A DNA stretch of 64,000 nt. Source: Paraburkholderia sp. BL10I2N1. Its GTDB lineage: Bacteria; Pseudomonadota; Gammaproteobacteria; Burkholderiales; Burkholderiaceae. Numbering within the stretch: position 1 is the first letter of the stretch; each line of letters starts with the position of its first letter. Location of the stretch: contig NZ_SNWA01000001.1 of assembly GCF_004361815.1 (NCBI RefSeq), positions 1,302,001-1,366,000 on the forward strand, written 5' to 3'. The notes beneath the pieces were generated by a model. The model made no database searches, was not told where the DNA came from, and worked only from the letters and a program-made list of their open reading frames with translations. Positions 44,813 to 52,485 of this stretch are shown piece by piece. The position numbers were made by a program, and so were the translations under genes.

Positions 44813-45532
44813 CTATGGCGCCTGCAACGTCACGTGACTGCGGAGCGCGTGGGCGACCTTGTCGGGTGCATTCCACAACAGCACGTCAATGATCGACAGA
44901 TGGGGCTCGTACCGGAACGGCGCGGGGTCGTAGGTGAATTCGTCGAACCCGGCAAAGCGGAGCGATACGCCGATGCGCGCGAATTTGACAGGGTCGAAAA
45001 GATCGCGACCGCCGAGCGGATTCACGTATTCCGTCGCGCCCAGCGCGCGACAGATGAACGGCGCCCAGTCGCCCGGCCCCATCTCCTCGGGAAACGCCAG
45101 GTTCAGTTCAGAGCCGATACGCCACGAAAAGGGCAGGCCGAGATATTCGCACACCGCCTGCAGCGCGTTGACGTTCAGCGCACACAGCGAATCGCCTGTG
45201 GTGCGCTCGAACGCGTCACGCACCAGCTGACTCACCTCCGCATAGAACGGTGCATGCTTTCGAAATGTGGAGAGCTTGCCAAGCAGGCTCGTTTTCGTAT
45301 CGATGAGGTTGAGTACGCGCGCTTCATGCGTTTTGATCGATGTCGAGGAGTTCGCCAGCGGCACTGTCGCGTACTGCCAGCCTTCCTTCGGATGAAGAAT
45401 GCGATTCCGGTTCATCCACGTCTTCGGCGTGTACTGCGTCACGTCGAAGACGATCCATTCATCGACGGCAGCAATCAGCGCGAAATGCCCGAGATACGGG
45501 AAAAAATACGGCTGCATGATGCCGAGTTTCAC
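44813..45532 (-). CDS. WbqC-like family protein
   Basis: This 239-residue protein starts at a GTG (45532) that overlaps the preceding stop as GTGA: MKLGIMQPYFFPYLGHFALI, the typical WbqC-family opening. Other conserved parts are VIVFDVTQYTPKTWMNRNRI-like and the central Cys/Ala-rich FICRALGATEYVNPLGGRDL. WbqC-family genes occur in O-antigen and flagellar glycan loci beside aminotransferases; their reaction is not established to my knowledge, though modification of an amino sugar is plausible. It is the last gene of the coupled aminotransferase block. Confidence 0.82.
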   Translation of the reverse strand: MKLGIMQPYFFPYLGHFALIAAVDEWIVFDVTQYTPKTWMNRNRILHPKEGWQYATVPLANSSTSIKTHEARVLNLIDTKTSLLGKLSTFRKHAPFYAEVSQLVRDAFERTTGDSLCALNVNALQAVCEYLGLPFSWRIGSELNLAFPEEMGPGDWAPFICRALGATEYVNPLGGRDLFDPVKFARIGVSLRFAGFDEFTYDPAPFRYEPHLSIIDVLLWNAPDKVAHALRSHVTLQAP

Positions 45533-46689
45533 GAACGCTCTCCACCCGCATGGGTTGCTCGCGAGGAGGCCTCGCCGATGATCTCGCACACCGTGTCGAC
45601 CATCGGCACGCTCACGTGCGCACCCACGGGTAGCATCAGCCACGACGCGCCGATGTGCGCGGCGGCCGTCAGGCCGCTTATGTCAGCGGACGCTCCTTGC
45701 GCCGCAATCACCGGACGCGCCTCGACATTGTCGGCTGCCAGCCGTTCGATCAGCGCATCGCGCGTCAATCCGAAAACCTGCTCGTCGATCTCGCACATCA
45801 ACGCCTGGTGATTCGATACATCGACGCTCGCGGGCTCGACCACACGTAGTCCACGCACCGCGTCCAGACGCGTGCGATAGGCGTCGAAAAGGGTCCGGTT
45901 GTGCGCCCGGTTAGCGGCGTAGTCGTCAAGGCTCAACAGCCCGATCGCGGCCTGCGCCTCGGACATTCGCCCGTTCGATGTCTTCACGACGGCCACCGGG
46001 CGGCCCGCACCGTAGCTACTGCGAATGTTGCGCAGGCGGGCGGCAAGCTCGTCATCGTCCGTCGTTACGCAGGCACCGCCACCCGCATTCAGCACGTCCC
46101 TTTCGCTGAAGGCCAGCACTTCGACCTGGCCAAACGTACCGACTCGCCGGCCCCCGATTTCGCAGCCGAACGCATGCGCGGAATCAAAGAGCACGGGCAG
46201 GCCGCGCGAGTGCGCGAAGTCCTCCAGCGCGCCGGCCGCGCACGCGCCACCCCAGAGATTCGCGGCAAACACAGCACCGACAGGCGTCGTGAGCCGCTCT
46301 GCGAGACTCGCGACCGACATCTGGCCGGTCATGGAGTCGACGTCGCAGACAACGGCTTCGACCCCGCACCACGCCATCGCGTGCAATGCCGCCGCGTTGC
46401 TCACAGCGGGCACCAGCGCGCTGCCGCGCACGCCTAGCGCCTCGCTTGCCATCATCAGGCCAATGGCTTCATTGGTCACGCAGACCGCGTGCCGGACGCC
46501 GACAAAATCCTGCAGACGCTCTTCGAAAGCACGCGCGAGCGGCCCCTGGTTAGTGTAGTAGCGGCGCTCGAAAATATCCCGCATGGCGGCCTCGTAGCGG
46601 TCCCACGAAGGCATGTTGTACTGGCCAATCGCCACGACCTGCGCGAACGCTGGCGCGCGCAGATTCATTGCGGCATGCCGCCCCGTCAT
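45529..46689 (-). CDS. DegT/DnrJ-fold protein lacking the PLP lysine
   Basis: This 386-residue protein has the overall DegT/DnrJ/EryC1 aminotransferase fold: YYTNQGPLARAFEERLQDFV, AANLWGGACAAG, LFDSAHAFGCEIGG. But the segment that should read SFHxxK is AFSERDVLNAGGGA, with Asp198 where the Schiff-base lysine belongs (Lys203 and Lys188 in the two neighbours). The phosphate-binding SGT is replaced by TNEA. It therefore cannot be a normal PLP transaminase. It may partner the adjacent homologue, be a dehydratase-like derivative, or be regulatory. It overlaps both neighbours by 4 bases, so it is made in step with them. It has a GAGGTGA ribosome site. Confidence 0.85.
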   Translation of the reverse strand: MTGRHAAMNLRAPAFAQVVAIGQYNMPSWDRYEAAMRDIFERRYYTNQGPLARAFEERLQDFVGVRHAVCVTNEAIGLMMASEALGVRGSALVPAVSNAAALHAMAWCGVEAVVCDVDSMTGQMSVASLAERLTTPVGAVFAANLWGGACAAGALEDFAHSRGLPVLFDSAHAFGCEIGGRRVGTFGQVEVLAFSERDVLNAGGGACVTTDDDELAARLRNIRSSYGAGRPVAVVKTSNGRMSEAQAAIGLLSLDDYAANRAHNRTLFDAYRTRLDAVRGLRVVEPASVDVSNHQALMCEIDEQVFGLTRDALIERLAADNVEARPVIAAQGASADISGLTAAAHIGASWLMLPVGAHVSVPMVDTVCEIIGEASSRATHAGGERS

Positions 46690-47879
46690 ACATTCACCTC
46701 TGCGGTTTCGACGCGTGCGCGGATTTCGTCTGCGTGCGCGCGTATGAACGACAGCAACGCGACGACGGTATCGATATCGTCAATCGTAACGAAGTCGCCG
46801 CATGGCATCAGCGCGAAACGGCCAGCGAGGCGGTCCGTTTGTGGCAGATCGGCGGGGATATACGGATACGCCATCGGTTTGCTGTGCAACGGCGGCGCGT
46901 AGTATGCCCGCGCCAGCACACGCTCGGCGTTCAGGATGTCGATCGTCAGCGACCGGGAAAGCGGCCAGTTGTCCAGTTGTTCGACCACGATGTTCTTGTA
47001 ACTGGTGCGATGTGTCTCGTCGAAGTCGATCAGACGGATACCGGGCACAGCGGGTAACAGCTTGCGGTAGTGGTAATAACGCTCGCGGTTGCGCAACACC
47101 TGGGCGTCGAGTTCGTCGAGATTGGCAAGCGCCATGGCCGCATGCGTGTCGCCGAGCCGGGCATCGAGTGCGCCCCGCTGCAGCGTGCCGCCATCGCGCA
47201 GACTAGCCAGCGTGCTGGCGAGCGCCCGATCGTTGGTGGTTACGTAGCCGCCCTCGAAGCCGTTGAGCAGCTTGCTTGCGTGCAGTGAGAAGCACTCCGC
47301 GTAGCCGAAACCACCCACCCTGCCCGAATCGCACGCCTCATAGACGGATTCGACAGAATCGAACAGGAGCGGAATCCCTTGCTGCGTCGCGAGGTCGACG
47401 AGACCCTCCACGTCGCAGCAGTTGACTATGGGGTGCACACCGAGCAGCAGCGCAGTGTCGTCGCCGAGGCAGGCACTCGCAGTCGCGGCGCTGATCGCAA
47501 GCGTCGAGGAATCAACTTCGCAAAAGCGCGGCAGCATGCCGGTCCACGCAACGACGTCGGCCATGCGCCGATAGGTTAGCGACGGCATCACCACTTCACG
47601 CCGGCCGGGACGGGCAAGCGCGATCATCGTCACCGCAAGCGCCCAGAAGCCGCTGCAAAAGCTCACGCAGTGAGCAACCTCGTGAAACTGCGCGAGGCGC
47701 TCTTCCAGCAACTTCGTGACCGCGCCCGGCGGCGTGCCTGGCGTGACGAACGCCGCCTGCGCGTAGTCGAGAAAACGTCCGAACTCCGGCTGAACGAGAT
47801 TCGATGTCGATTTTGGCGCCGTAAAGAGCGGTGGCGCGCCGAACAGCGCGAGATCCGCCGCGCCTTGCCGGCCGTTCAT
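46686..47879 (-). CDS. DegT/DnrJ-family aminotransferase (lysine present)
   Basis: This is a 397-residue PLP-dependent sugar aminotransferase homologue. FCSGFWALAVTM takes the place of the SGTxAL phosphate loop (Thr to Phe), LLFDSVES holds the PLP-nitrogen Asp, and SLHASKLLNGFEGG contains Lys203, the expected Schiff-base residue. The ATG at 47879 overlaps the methyltransferase stop (ATGA) and its stop overlaps the lysine-less homologue. Family members transfer an amino group to an NDP-keto-sugar; the position and sugar are unknown. Divergent loops suggest a substrate unlike that of the VioA-like enzyme. Confidence 0.85.
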   Translation of the reverse strand: MNGRQGAADLALFGAPPLFTAPKSTSNLVQPEFGRFLDYAQAAFVTPGTPPGAVTKLLEERLAQFHEVAHCVSFCSGFWALAVTMIALARPGRREVVMPSLTYRRMADVVAWTGMLPRFCEVDSSTLAISAATASACLGDDTALLLGVHPIVNCCDVEGLVDLATQQGIPLLFDSVESVYEACDSGRVGGFGYAECFSLHASKLLNGFEGGYVTTNDRALASTLASLRDGGTLQRGALDARLGDTHAAMALANLDELDAQVLRNRERYYHYRKLLPAVPGIRLIDFDETHRTSYKNIVVEQLDNWPLSRSLTIDILNAERVLARAYYAPPLHSKPMAYPYIPADLPQTDRLAGRFALMPCGDFVTIDDIDTVVALLSFIRAHADEIRARVETAEVNV

Positions 47880-48625
47880 TGGGCGGGCCCTCCGGCACCG
47901 CCTGTCGCGCGGCGCCGCAAGACGACGTCGTAGCGATAGTGCACTGAGAAGAACGACGCCGGCATCGACGAGAATTCGGTGTCCCAGCCCGCGTCGGCGG
48001 CCATCGCGGCAAATTCGTCCTGGGTGCGCCAAATGCCGATCTGCGCGCGCGGGTCGGTGAGTTCACCGGGCAACGGCGTGCGCGGCGCGTAAAACGCCGC
48101 CGCACGGTCGCGATCCGGCAGGTTGCCGATGAAGATCGAATTGACTTTGGCAAAGCGCCGATGCAGCAGGTGCAGCGCAGATTCGGCGTCCTGCTGGGAA
48201 AAATACGCGAAGCTGCCGTAGCACAGCACCTTCGTGAACCGTTCTGGCGCCGGCTCGTTGAGCAGATATTCGGCTGCGCCGTTGGCGATAAAGGTGAACT
48301 TCGGCGCGTCGGCAAAATGCGCGTTAGCGACCTCGATCAGGTATTCGGACAGGTCGACGCCGACCAGTGCTGCGCACGCATCGAACAGCCGCTGGGACAG
48401 CGCGCCGTTGCCGCACGCGAGATCGAGCACGACGTCATCCGGCTGCAACGCGAGATGCCGCCGGATCGCGTGAACGATCATGTCGATATGCTCGTCCGGC
48501 ACGGCTTTGCCGCGCACCGTGCGCTTGACCTGAGCCCAGAAGTCGTCGGGAGGACAGGTCCGTGCGTGTTCGTCGTAGTCGACGGTGGGGTAGTCGCGCA
48601 ATGGGGTTTGCGTAGCGTTTGACAT
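47876..48625 (-). CDS. Class I SAM-dependent methyltransferase
   Basis: This 249-residue methyltransferase has motif I in VVLDLACGNGALSQRLF (about 66-82), an acidic motif II in LVGVDLSEYLIEVA, and KVLCYGSFAYF as motif IV/post-I region. No membrane segments. In flagellin-glycan loci such genes add O- or N-methyl groups to sugars. Here it lies 39 bases after the VioA-like gene and overlaps the next aminotransferase by 4 bases, which suggests methylation of the amino sugar or its acyl group. The acceptor is inferred only from context. Confidence 0.85.
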   Translation of the reverse strand: MSNATQTPLRDYPTVDYDEHARTCPPDDFWAQVKRTVRGKAVPDEHIDMIVHAIRRHLALQPDDVVLDLACGNGALSQRLFDACAALVGVDLSEYLIEVANAHFADAPKFTFIANGAAEYLLNEPAPERFTKVLCYGSFAYFSQQDAESALHLLHRRFAKVNSIFIGNLPDRDRAAAFYAPRTPLPGELTDPRAQIGIWRTQDEFAAMAADAGWDTEFSSMPASFFSVHYRYDVVLRRRATGGAGGPAQ

Positions 48626-48664
48626 GAGGGTCCCAGGTAGCCGGTCTGGCGATTGGCGTGCGGC

Positions 48665-49807
48665 TTAGCTTGCGCGGCGCTTGCGCCATGCGCACGAAAG
48701 AATCGTCTCGATGACGCGCTCCTGGTCTGCGTCATCCAGCGCCGGGAAAATCGGAAGGCAGAGCACCTGACGCGAGATCGCCGTCGCAACCGGCAGGTTG
48801 TGCGGACCTGCAGACGGCAGGCCGCGGTACATTGGAAACTCGCTGATCAGCGGGTAAAAATAACGGCGCGCGGCGATATGTTTTTCACGCAGCTCGTTAT
48901 ACAGATCGTCCCGGCTGACAGGGAACTCCGGCGTGACGAGAATCGGAAAGTACGCAAAGTTCCTTGTGCAATGCACCGGCACGTCGTGCATCGCGATCCC
49001 GTGCAGATTGCGAAGCGCATCCCGATAACGCGCATCGATGCGGGCGCGCTGCGCGTTGACCTCATCCATGTGCTTGAGCTGCAGCAGTCCGAAGGCGGCC
49101 TGAACTTCGTTCATCTTGCCGTTGATACCGGGCGCCACGACCGTCGTCTCATCGACAAAGCCGAAGTTCTTCAGATTGTCGATACGGCGCTTGGTCTTCG
49201 CGTCGCGACAGACGATCGCGCCGCCTTCAAAGGTGTTGAACACCTTGGTGCCGTGAAAGCTCAGCACCGACATGTCGCCGTAGTGAAGCACCGAGCGATC
49301 GTTGATACGCACGCCAAAGGCATGGGCCGCGTCGTAGATCACACGCAGCCCGTAGGTATCGGCGATCGACTCGATCCGCTCGACGTCGCACGGATTGGCA
49401 TACACATGGACCGGCAGGAGCGCGGTGGTTTGCGGCGTGATTGCCGCTTCGATTTTCTCGGGGTCCAGATTCAGACTGACTGGGTCAATGTCGGCAAATA
49501 CAGGCTTGATACCGTTCCAGTGCAGGGCATGGGTCGTGGCGACAAAGCTGAACGGCGTCGTGATGACTTCGCCGGTGATCTTCAATGCCTGCAACGCGGT
49601 GATCAGCGCCAGCGTCCCGTTCGAGAACAGCGAGAGATGCTCGACACCGAGGTAGTCGCACAACTGCTCTTCGAGTTGCTGATGGAACACGCCGTTATTG
49701 GTTACCCACTTGCGATCCCAGATTTCTTCGAGGTACGGCCGGAACTCGTCCAGCGGAGGTAGGAACGGTTGCGTGACGGGAACGAAAGTCGGTTTCGGAT
49801 CGCTCAT
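48665..49807 (-). CDS. VioA-like sugar aminotransferase
   Basis: This 380-residue DegT-family aminotransferase resembles VioA/QdtB-type enzymes. It opens FVPVTQPFLPPLDEFRPYLE, has FSNGTLALITALQAL (phosphate loop), TTPFSFVATTHAL, VIYDAAHAFGV and SFHGTKVFNTFEGG with catalytic Lys188. VioA converts dTDP-4-keto-6-deoxyglucose to dTDP-4-amino-4,6-dideoxyglucose (viosamine), a sugar known on Pseudomonas syringae flagellin. The needed RmlA/RmlB enzymes are not in this window and would have to lie elsewhere. It is the first gene of the five-gene block ending with the WbqC-like gene. Confidence 0.85.
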   Translation of the reverse strand: MSDPKPTFVPVTQPFLPPLDEFRPYLEEIWDRKWVTNNGVFHQQLEEQLCDYLGVEHLSLFSNGTLALITALQALKITGEVITTPFSFVATTHALHWNGIKPVFADIDPVSLNLDPEKIEAAITPQTTALLPVHVYANPCDVERIESIADTYGLRVIYDAAHAFGVRINDRSVLHYGDMSVLSFHGTKVFNTFEGGAIVCRDAKTKRRIDNLKNFGFVDETTVVAPGINGKMNEVQAAFGLLQLKHMDEVNAQRARIDARYRDALRNLHGIAMHDVPVHCTRNFAYFPILVTPEFPVSRDDLYNELREKHIAARRYFYPLISEFPMYRGLPSAGPHNLPVATAISRQVLCLPIFPALDDADQERVIETILSCAWRKRRAS

Positions 49808-50016
49808 GGAGTGCGCCTGGAATCGGTCGGGTCGAATGAACGTCCCTGTTTTGCGCCCCTGTATGCGCCACGGGGTCTAAGAGCGGGCTCTTGAATGACG
49901 ATGACGGCGCAGGTTGGCTTGATCGAAGTGTGTCACCAGTCCCCGCGCCCCGATCGGTCAAACAGGCGGGCGAATGCCCGCCAATTCCGCGAAACGCCTG
50001 TCATCGGGCACGACGC

Positions 50017-51729
50017 TCAGGCCGAGAAGGCAGGCATGTGTCCTTTCGAGAAAAGGAAGAACGGTTCGCGCACATTGCAGCCGACGACGTCCGGATCGAT
50101 CTCGCCCAGCACCGTCTTGTGCGGATACAGATCGCCGCTCAGGCCGGCGCCACGGAAGTAGTCGACGATGTCGGCACCGAAAAGCCGCACGTGATCGTCC
50201 TGACCAAAATAGCGCGTGGCGAACGCGCCAGAAACGGGCCGGTTCAACTCGAACGTATGCTTGAGCACGGGCGAATACGGCGTCTGCGCGACCAGATGCC
50301 CGGTCGGCGTGAGGCAACGGCTGAATTCGGCAATCGCCTGCGCCGGGTTGTCGACGTGCTCCAGCACATGATTGCAGATGATCAGATCGAAGTAGCCGCC
50401 AGGGAAATCGAGCGACTCGACGTTAATCTTGCGATGCGCCGGCGAACGGGGAAACAGGTCGCCTGCGATGTACTCCATCGGCTCCAGGGCACGGATGCGC
50501 GGCTCCAGCCGTGCTTCCGGCGCGATGTGCAGGATACGTTTGCTCGACGCGTTCTCGAGCAGACCCGAGTATGCGAAATACAGCCAGAGATGGCGGTCGC
50601 GATCGTTGCAATAGCAGTTCGGGCAATGATGCTTTTCAAGCGTCGAGCCGACGGATTCGACCTGCTGCATGAAGTCCCGATCGCTCCCGGCAGCCGGGTG
50701 CGGCAGCCATTCCGTGACGGGCTTGTCGCACACCACGCAGAACTTCTGTGCGACGGGTGCCGCCTGCGCCACGGGCTTTCGACGTGCCGCCACGCGCGCC
50801 GCCACGGCCGAGCGCGCACGCTCCAGGTCGGCCTGGAAGCGCTGGGAGGCGAACAGTTCGTGCGTCGGACGGGCAATCAGTTCCTGCAGATTGCCGAGCA
50901 GGTGCGCGAGTTCCGGCAGCTTGCCGGCCCAGTTCGAATAGAGTTGCGTCAAAAGCTGCTGCGCCGAGGCGAGCGCTTCGCCTTCGAGATACCCGGCCCC
51001 CGCCTCGCCGCGCACCATCAGTTCCCATTCATACAGGCCCGCGCTGAAGTTGGGGCTGAGCGCGTTCGAGCTTTGGCCATCGTGCCGCCGGAACGCGCTC
51101 AGGTACCCGCCTACTGCGACGAGCGGTCCGTGCGCGGACAGGTTCAGATAGATCGCCACGTCGCCGAGAAAGTCCAGCTTCCATGAGCGATAGTCGAACA
51201 CGCCCGCCGCATCGATCAGCCTTTCACGGTTGAACATGATGTTGCTCGGCTCGCCGATGAAATTGTTCAGCTTGCCGACCATTTCCCGTACGAGAAGCGC
51301 ACGGTCGATCAACGCGCGCTCGCCGTCCTTGAGCAAGGGCGGGGGCACCTGGCTCACGGCGTCGTTTTCGTCGATGATCACGCGCCCGTGGAACGCCATC
51401 GCCGACTCGGGATGCGCGCGCAACGCCTCGACGAGCGCTTCGACCGAAGTGGGCATCAGGACGTCATCGTCGTACAGCCACTTGATGTACTTGCCGCTTG
51501 CCCGCTGCAGCAGCGCCTGCGAATTACGCGTGCCTTTCTGGAAGCCATGATGGAAGTACTGGATACGCGGATCGGCGAAGCTTCTGACGGTCTGTTCAAG
51601 CGCCGCATCCGGCGTGTCGTCGCCGACCAGAATCTCGATATCGTCAAACGTCTGGCCTTGCGCACTGGTCAGTGCCCTTCCCAGAAACCGGGCCTTGTAC
51701 GCCGGAATCAGAATGCTGACGGTAGCCAT
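50017..51729 (-). CDS. GT2 glycosyltransferase fused to zinc-finger and methyltransferase domains
   Basis: This 570-residue fusion has an N-terminal GT-A/GT2 domain (1-230; VSILIPAYKARFLGRALTSA, GDDTPD, and KWLYDDDVLMP as the metal-binding DxD), a helical and Ala/Arg-rich linker (about 240-330), a four-cysteine zinc-ribbon-like segment (CVVCDKP and CPNCYCNDRDR, about 335-380), and a C-terminal SAM methyltransferase-type domain (ILHIAPEARLEPRI, FDLIICNHVLEHV, CLTPTGHLVAQTPYS). It may add a sugar and then methylate it, capping the glycan. AGGAAAGG precedes the ATG. It lies 209 bases upstream of the VioA-like gene and may be the first gene of the island. Confidence 0.82.
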   Translation of the reverse strand: MATVSILIPAYKARFLGRALTSAQGQTFDDIEILVGDDTPDAALEQTVRSFADPRIQYFHHGFQKGTRNSQALLQRASGKYIKWLYDDDVLMPTSVEALVEALRAHPESAMAFHGRVIIDENDAVSQVPPPLLKDGERALIDRALLVREMVGKLNNFIGEPSNIMFNRERLIDAAGVFDYRSWKLDFLGDVAIYLNLSAHGPLVAVGGYLSAFRRHDGQSSNALSPNFSAGLYEWELMVRGEAGAGYLEGEALASAQQLLTQLYSNWAGKLPELAHLLGNLQELIARPTHELFASQRFQADLERARSAVAARVAARRKPVAQAAPVAQKFCVVCDKPVTEWLPHPAAGSDRDFMQQVESVGSTLEKHHCPNCYCNDRDRHLWLYFAYSGLLENASSKRILHIAPEARLEPRIRALEPMEYIAGDLFPRSPAHRKINVESLDFPGGYFDLIICNHVLEHVDNPAQAIAEFSRCLTPTGHLVAQTPYSPVLKHTFELNRPVSGAFATRYFGQDDHVRLFGADIVDYFRGAGLSGDLYPHKTVLGEIDPDVVGCNVREPFFLFSKGHMPAFSA

Positions 51730-52066
51730 TGAAGCGAACCCTTTCCTGTAATCGATCTGCCAGCGGCGCTCAGGCGGTCAGCCAGCGTCCCCATGATTGC
51801 TCGGCGCCGCGCCGTCAGCAGGGCCAACGGATAACACCGGGTGATGGCGAGAGCTTAGCGTCAGCAGCGACAGTTCAATCAGGCAAACAGACCGGGATTT
51901 CGGCGCTATTCCGTTCGCTGGCTGGCCGGGTAGGCGATTTGTGGCCGCGCGGCGGTTGCTTCGACCGGGGGCTGGCGGGACTCGATGGGGGCGGGGGCGG
52001 TGGGATGGAGTGCGGGGGGCGATAGTTCCGGGGCTTTCGAATCGAATCTGCCGCCCGGAAACAAAA
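51730..52066. other. Gene-free region between the glycan island and the tRNA terminator
   Basis: About 340 bases upstream of the GT2-methyltransferase fusion, G/C-rich on the right (GGGGGCGGGGGCGG near 51986). It should contain the island's right-hand promoter on the minus strand, but no clear -35/-10 pair could be picked. No integrase, direct repeat or tRNA fragment was seen. Confidence 0.4.
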
Positions 52067-52091
52067 AAGCCCGCTTGCAACAAGCGGGCCC
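52064..52091 (-). terminator. Terminator of tRNA-Arg
   Basis: On the minus strand GCCCGCTTG and CAAGCGGGC form a 9-base stem with a three- to four-base loop, followed by TTTTTTG. It lies about 25 bases past the encoded CCA. Confidence 0.9.
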
Positions 52092-52114
52092 ATCTCGTGC
52101 AAAATCGTTATCTT

Positions 52115-52190
52115 TGGCGCGCCCGGCTGGGATCGAACCAGCAACCCCTGCCTTCGGAGGGCAGTACTCTATCCATTGAGCTACGGGCGC
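52115..52190 (-). tRNA. tRNA-Arg (anticodon CCG)
   Basis: Reading the minus strand gives a full cloverleaf: acceptor stem GCGCCCG/CGGGCGC, D-arm TAGCTCAATGGATAGAG, anticodon stem CTGCC/GGCAG around the loop CTCCGAA (anticodon CCG, codon CGG), T-arm GCTGGTTCGATCCCAGC, discriminator G and encoded CCA. It is a 76-base single gene with its own terminator. It separates the glycan island from core genes. Confidence 0.96.
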
Positions 52191-52405
52191 ATTCGGCAAA
52201 AAGCGCTGCAAAATCAACAAAGCAGCGCCTCAAGCGAGACCGAGAGGATACCCGGTTTCCCGTGACACGTCCACCGAGGGCTCGCTTGCGTCCGCCCGGC
52301 GCCGGTGAAAGTGCCCGCGGCCGCCCTGCGGCAGCGGCCCCGCGATGCGGGTAAACGCCTGCTGAAGAGCTTCCCCGCCGCTCGCCGCCGCCGAAACGTT
52401 GCGTC

Positions 52406-52411
52406 TATAAT
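52406..52411 (+). promoter_or_regulatory. Candidate -10 box of the cytochrome c gene
   Basis: A perfect TATAAT hexamer lies about 75 bases before the cytochrome start, but no good -35 was found at 16-18 bases. The rest of the 295-base gap from the tRNA has only a GCGCTGC/GCAGCGC stem at about 52203-52228, just upstream of the tRNA. Confidence 0.35.
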
Positions 52412-52485
52412 CGTTCTCGCATTAATAGAAAAGGTCGTTGCCGTCACGCTGTACCGCTCACAATATCCCCGGAGACGAGACAAGC

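Noticed and set aside
52115-52190. tRNA-Arg as attachment site of an integrated island
   Set aside because: No integrase, no duplicated tRNA 3' end at the far side of the glycan region, and the tRNA has an intact own terminator.
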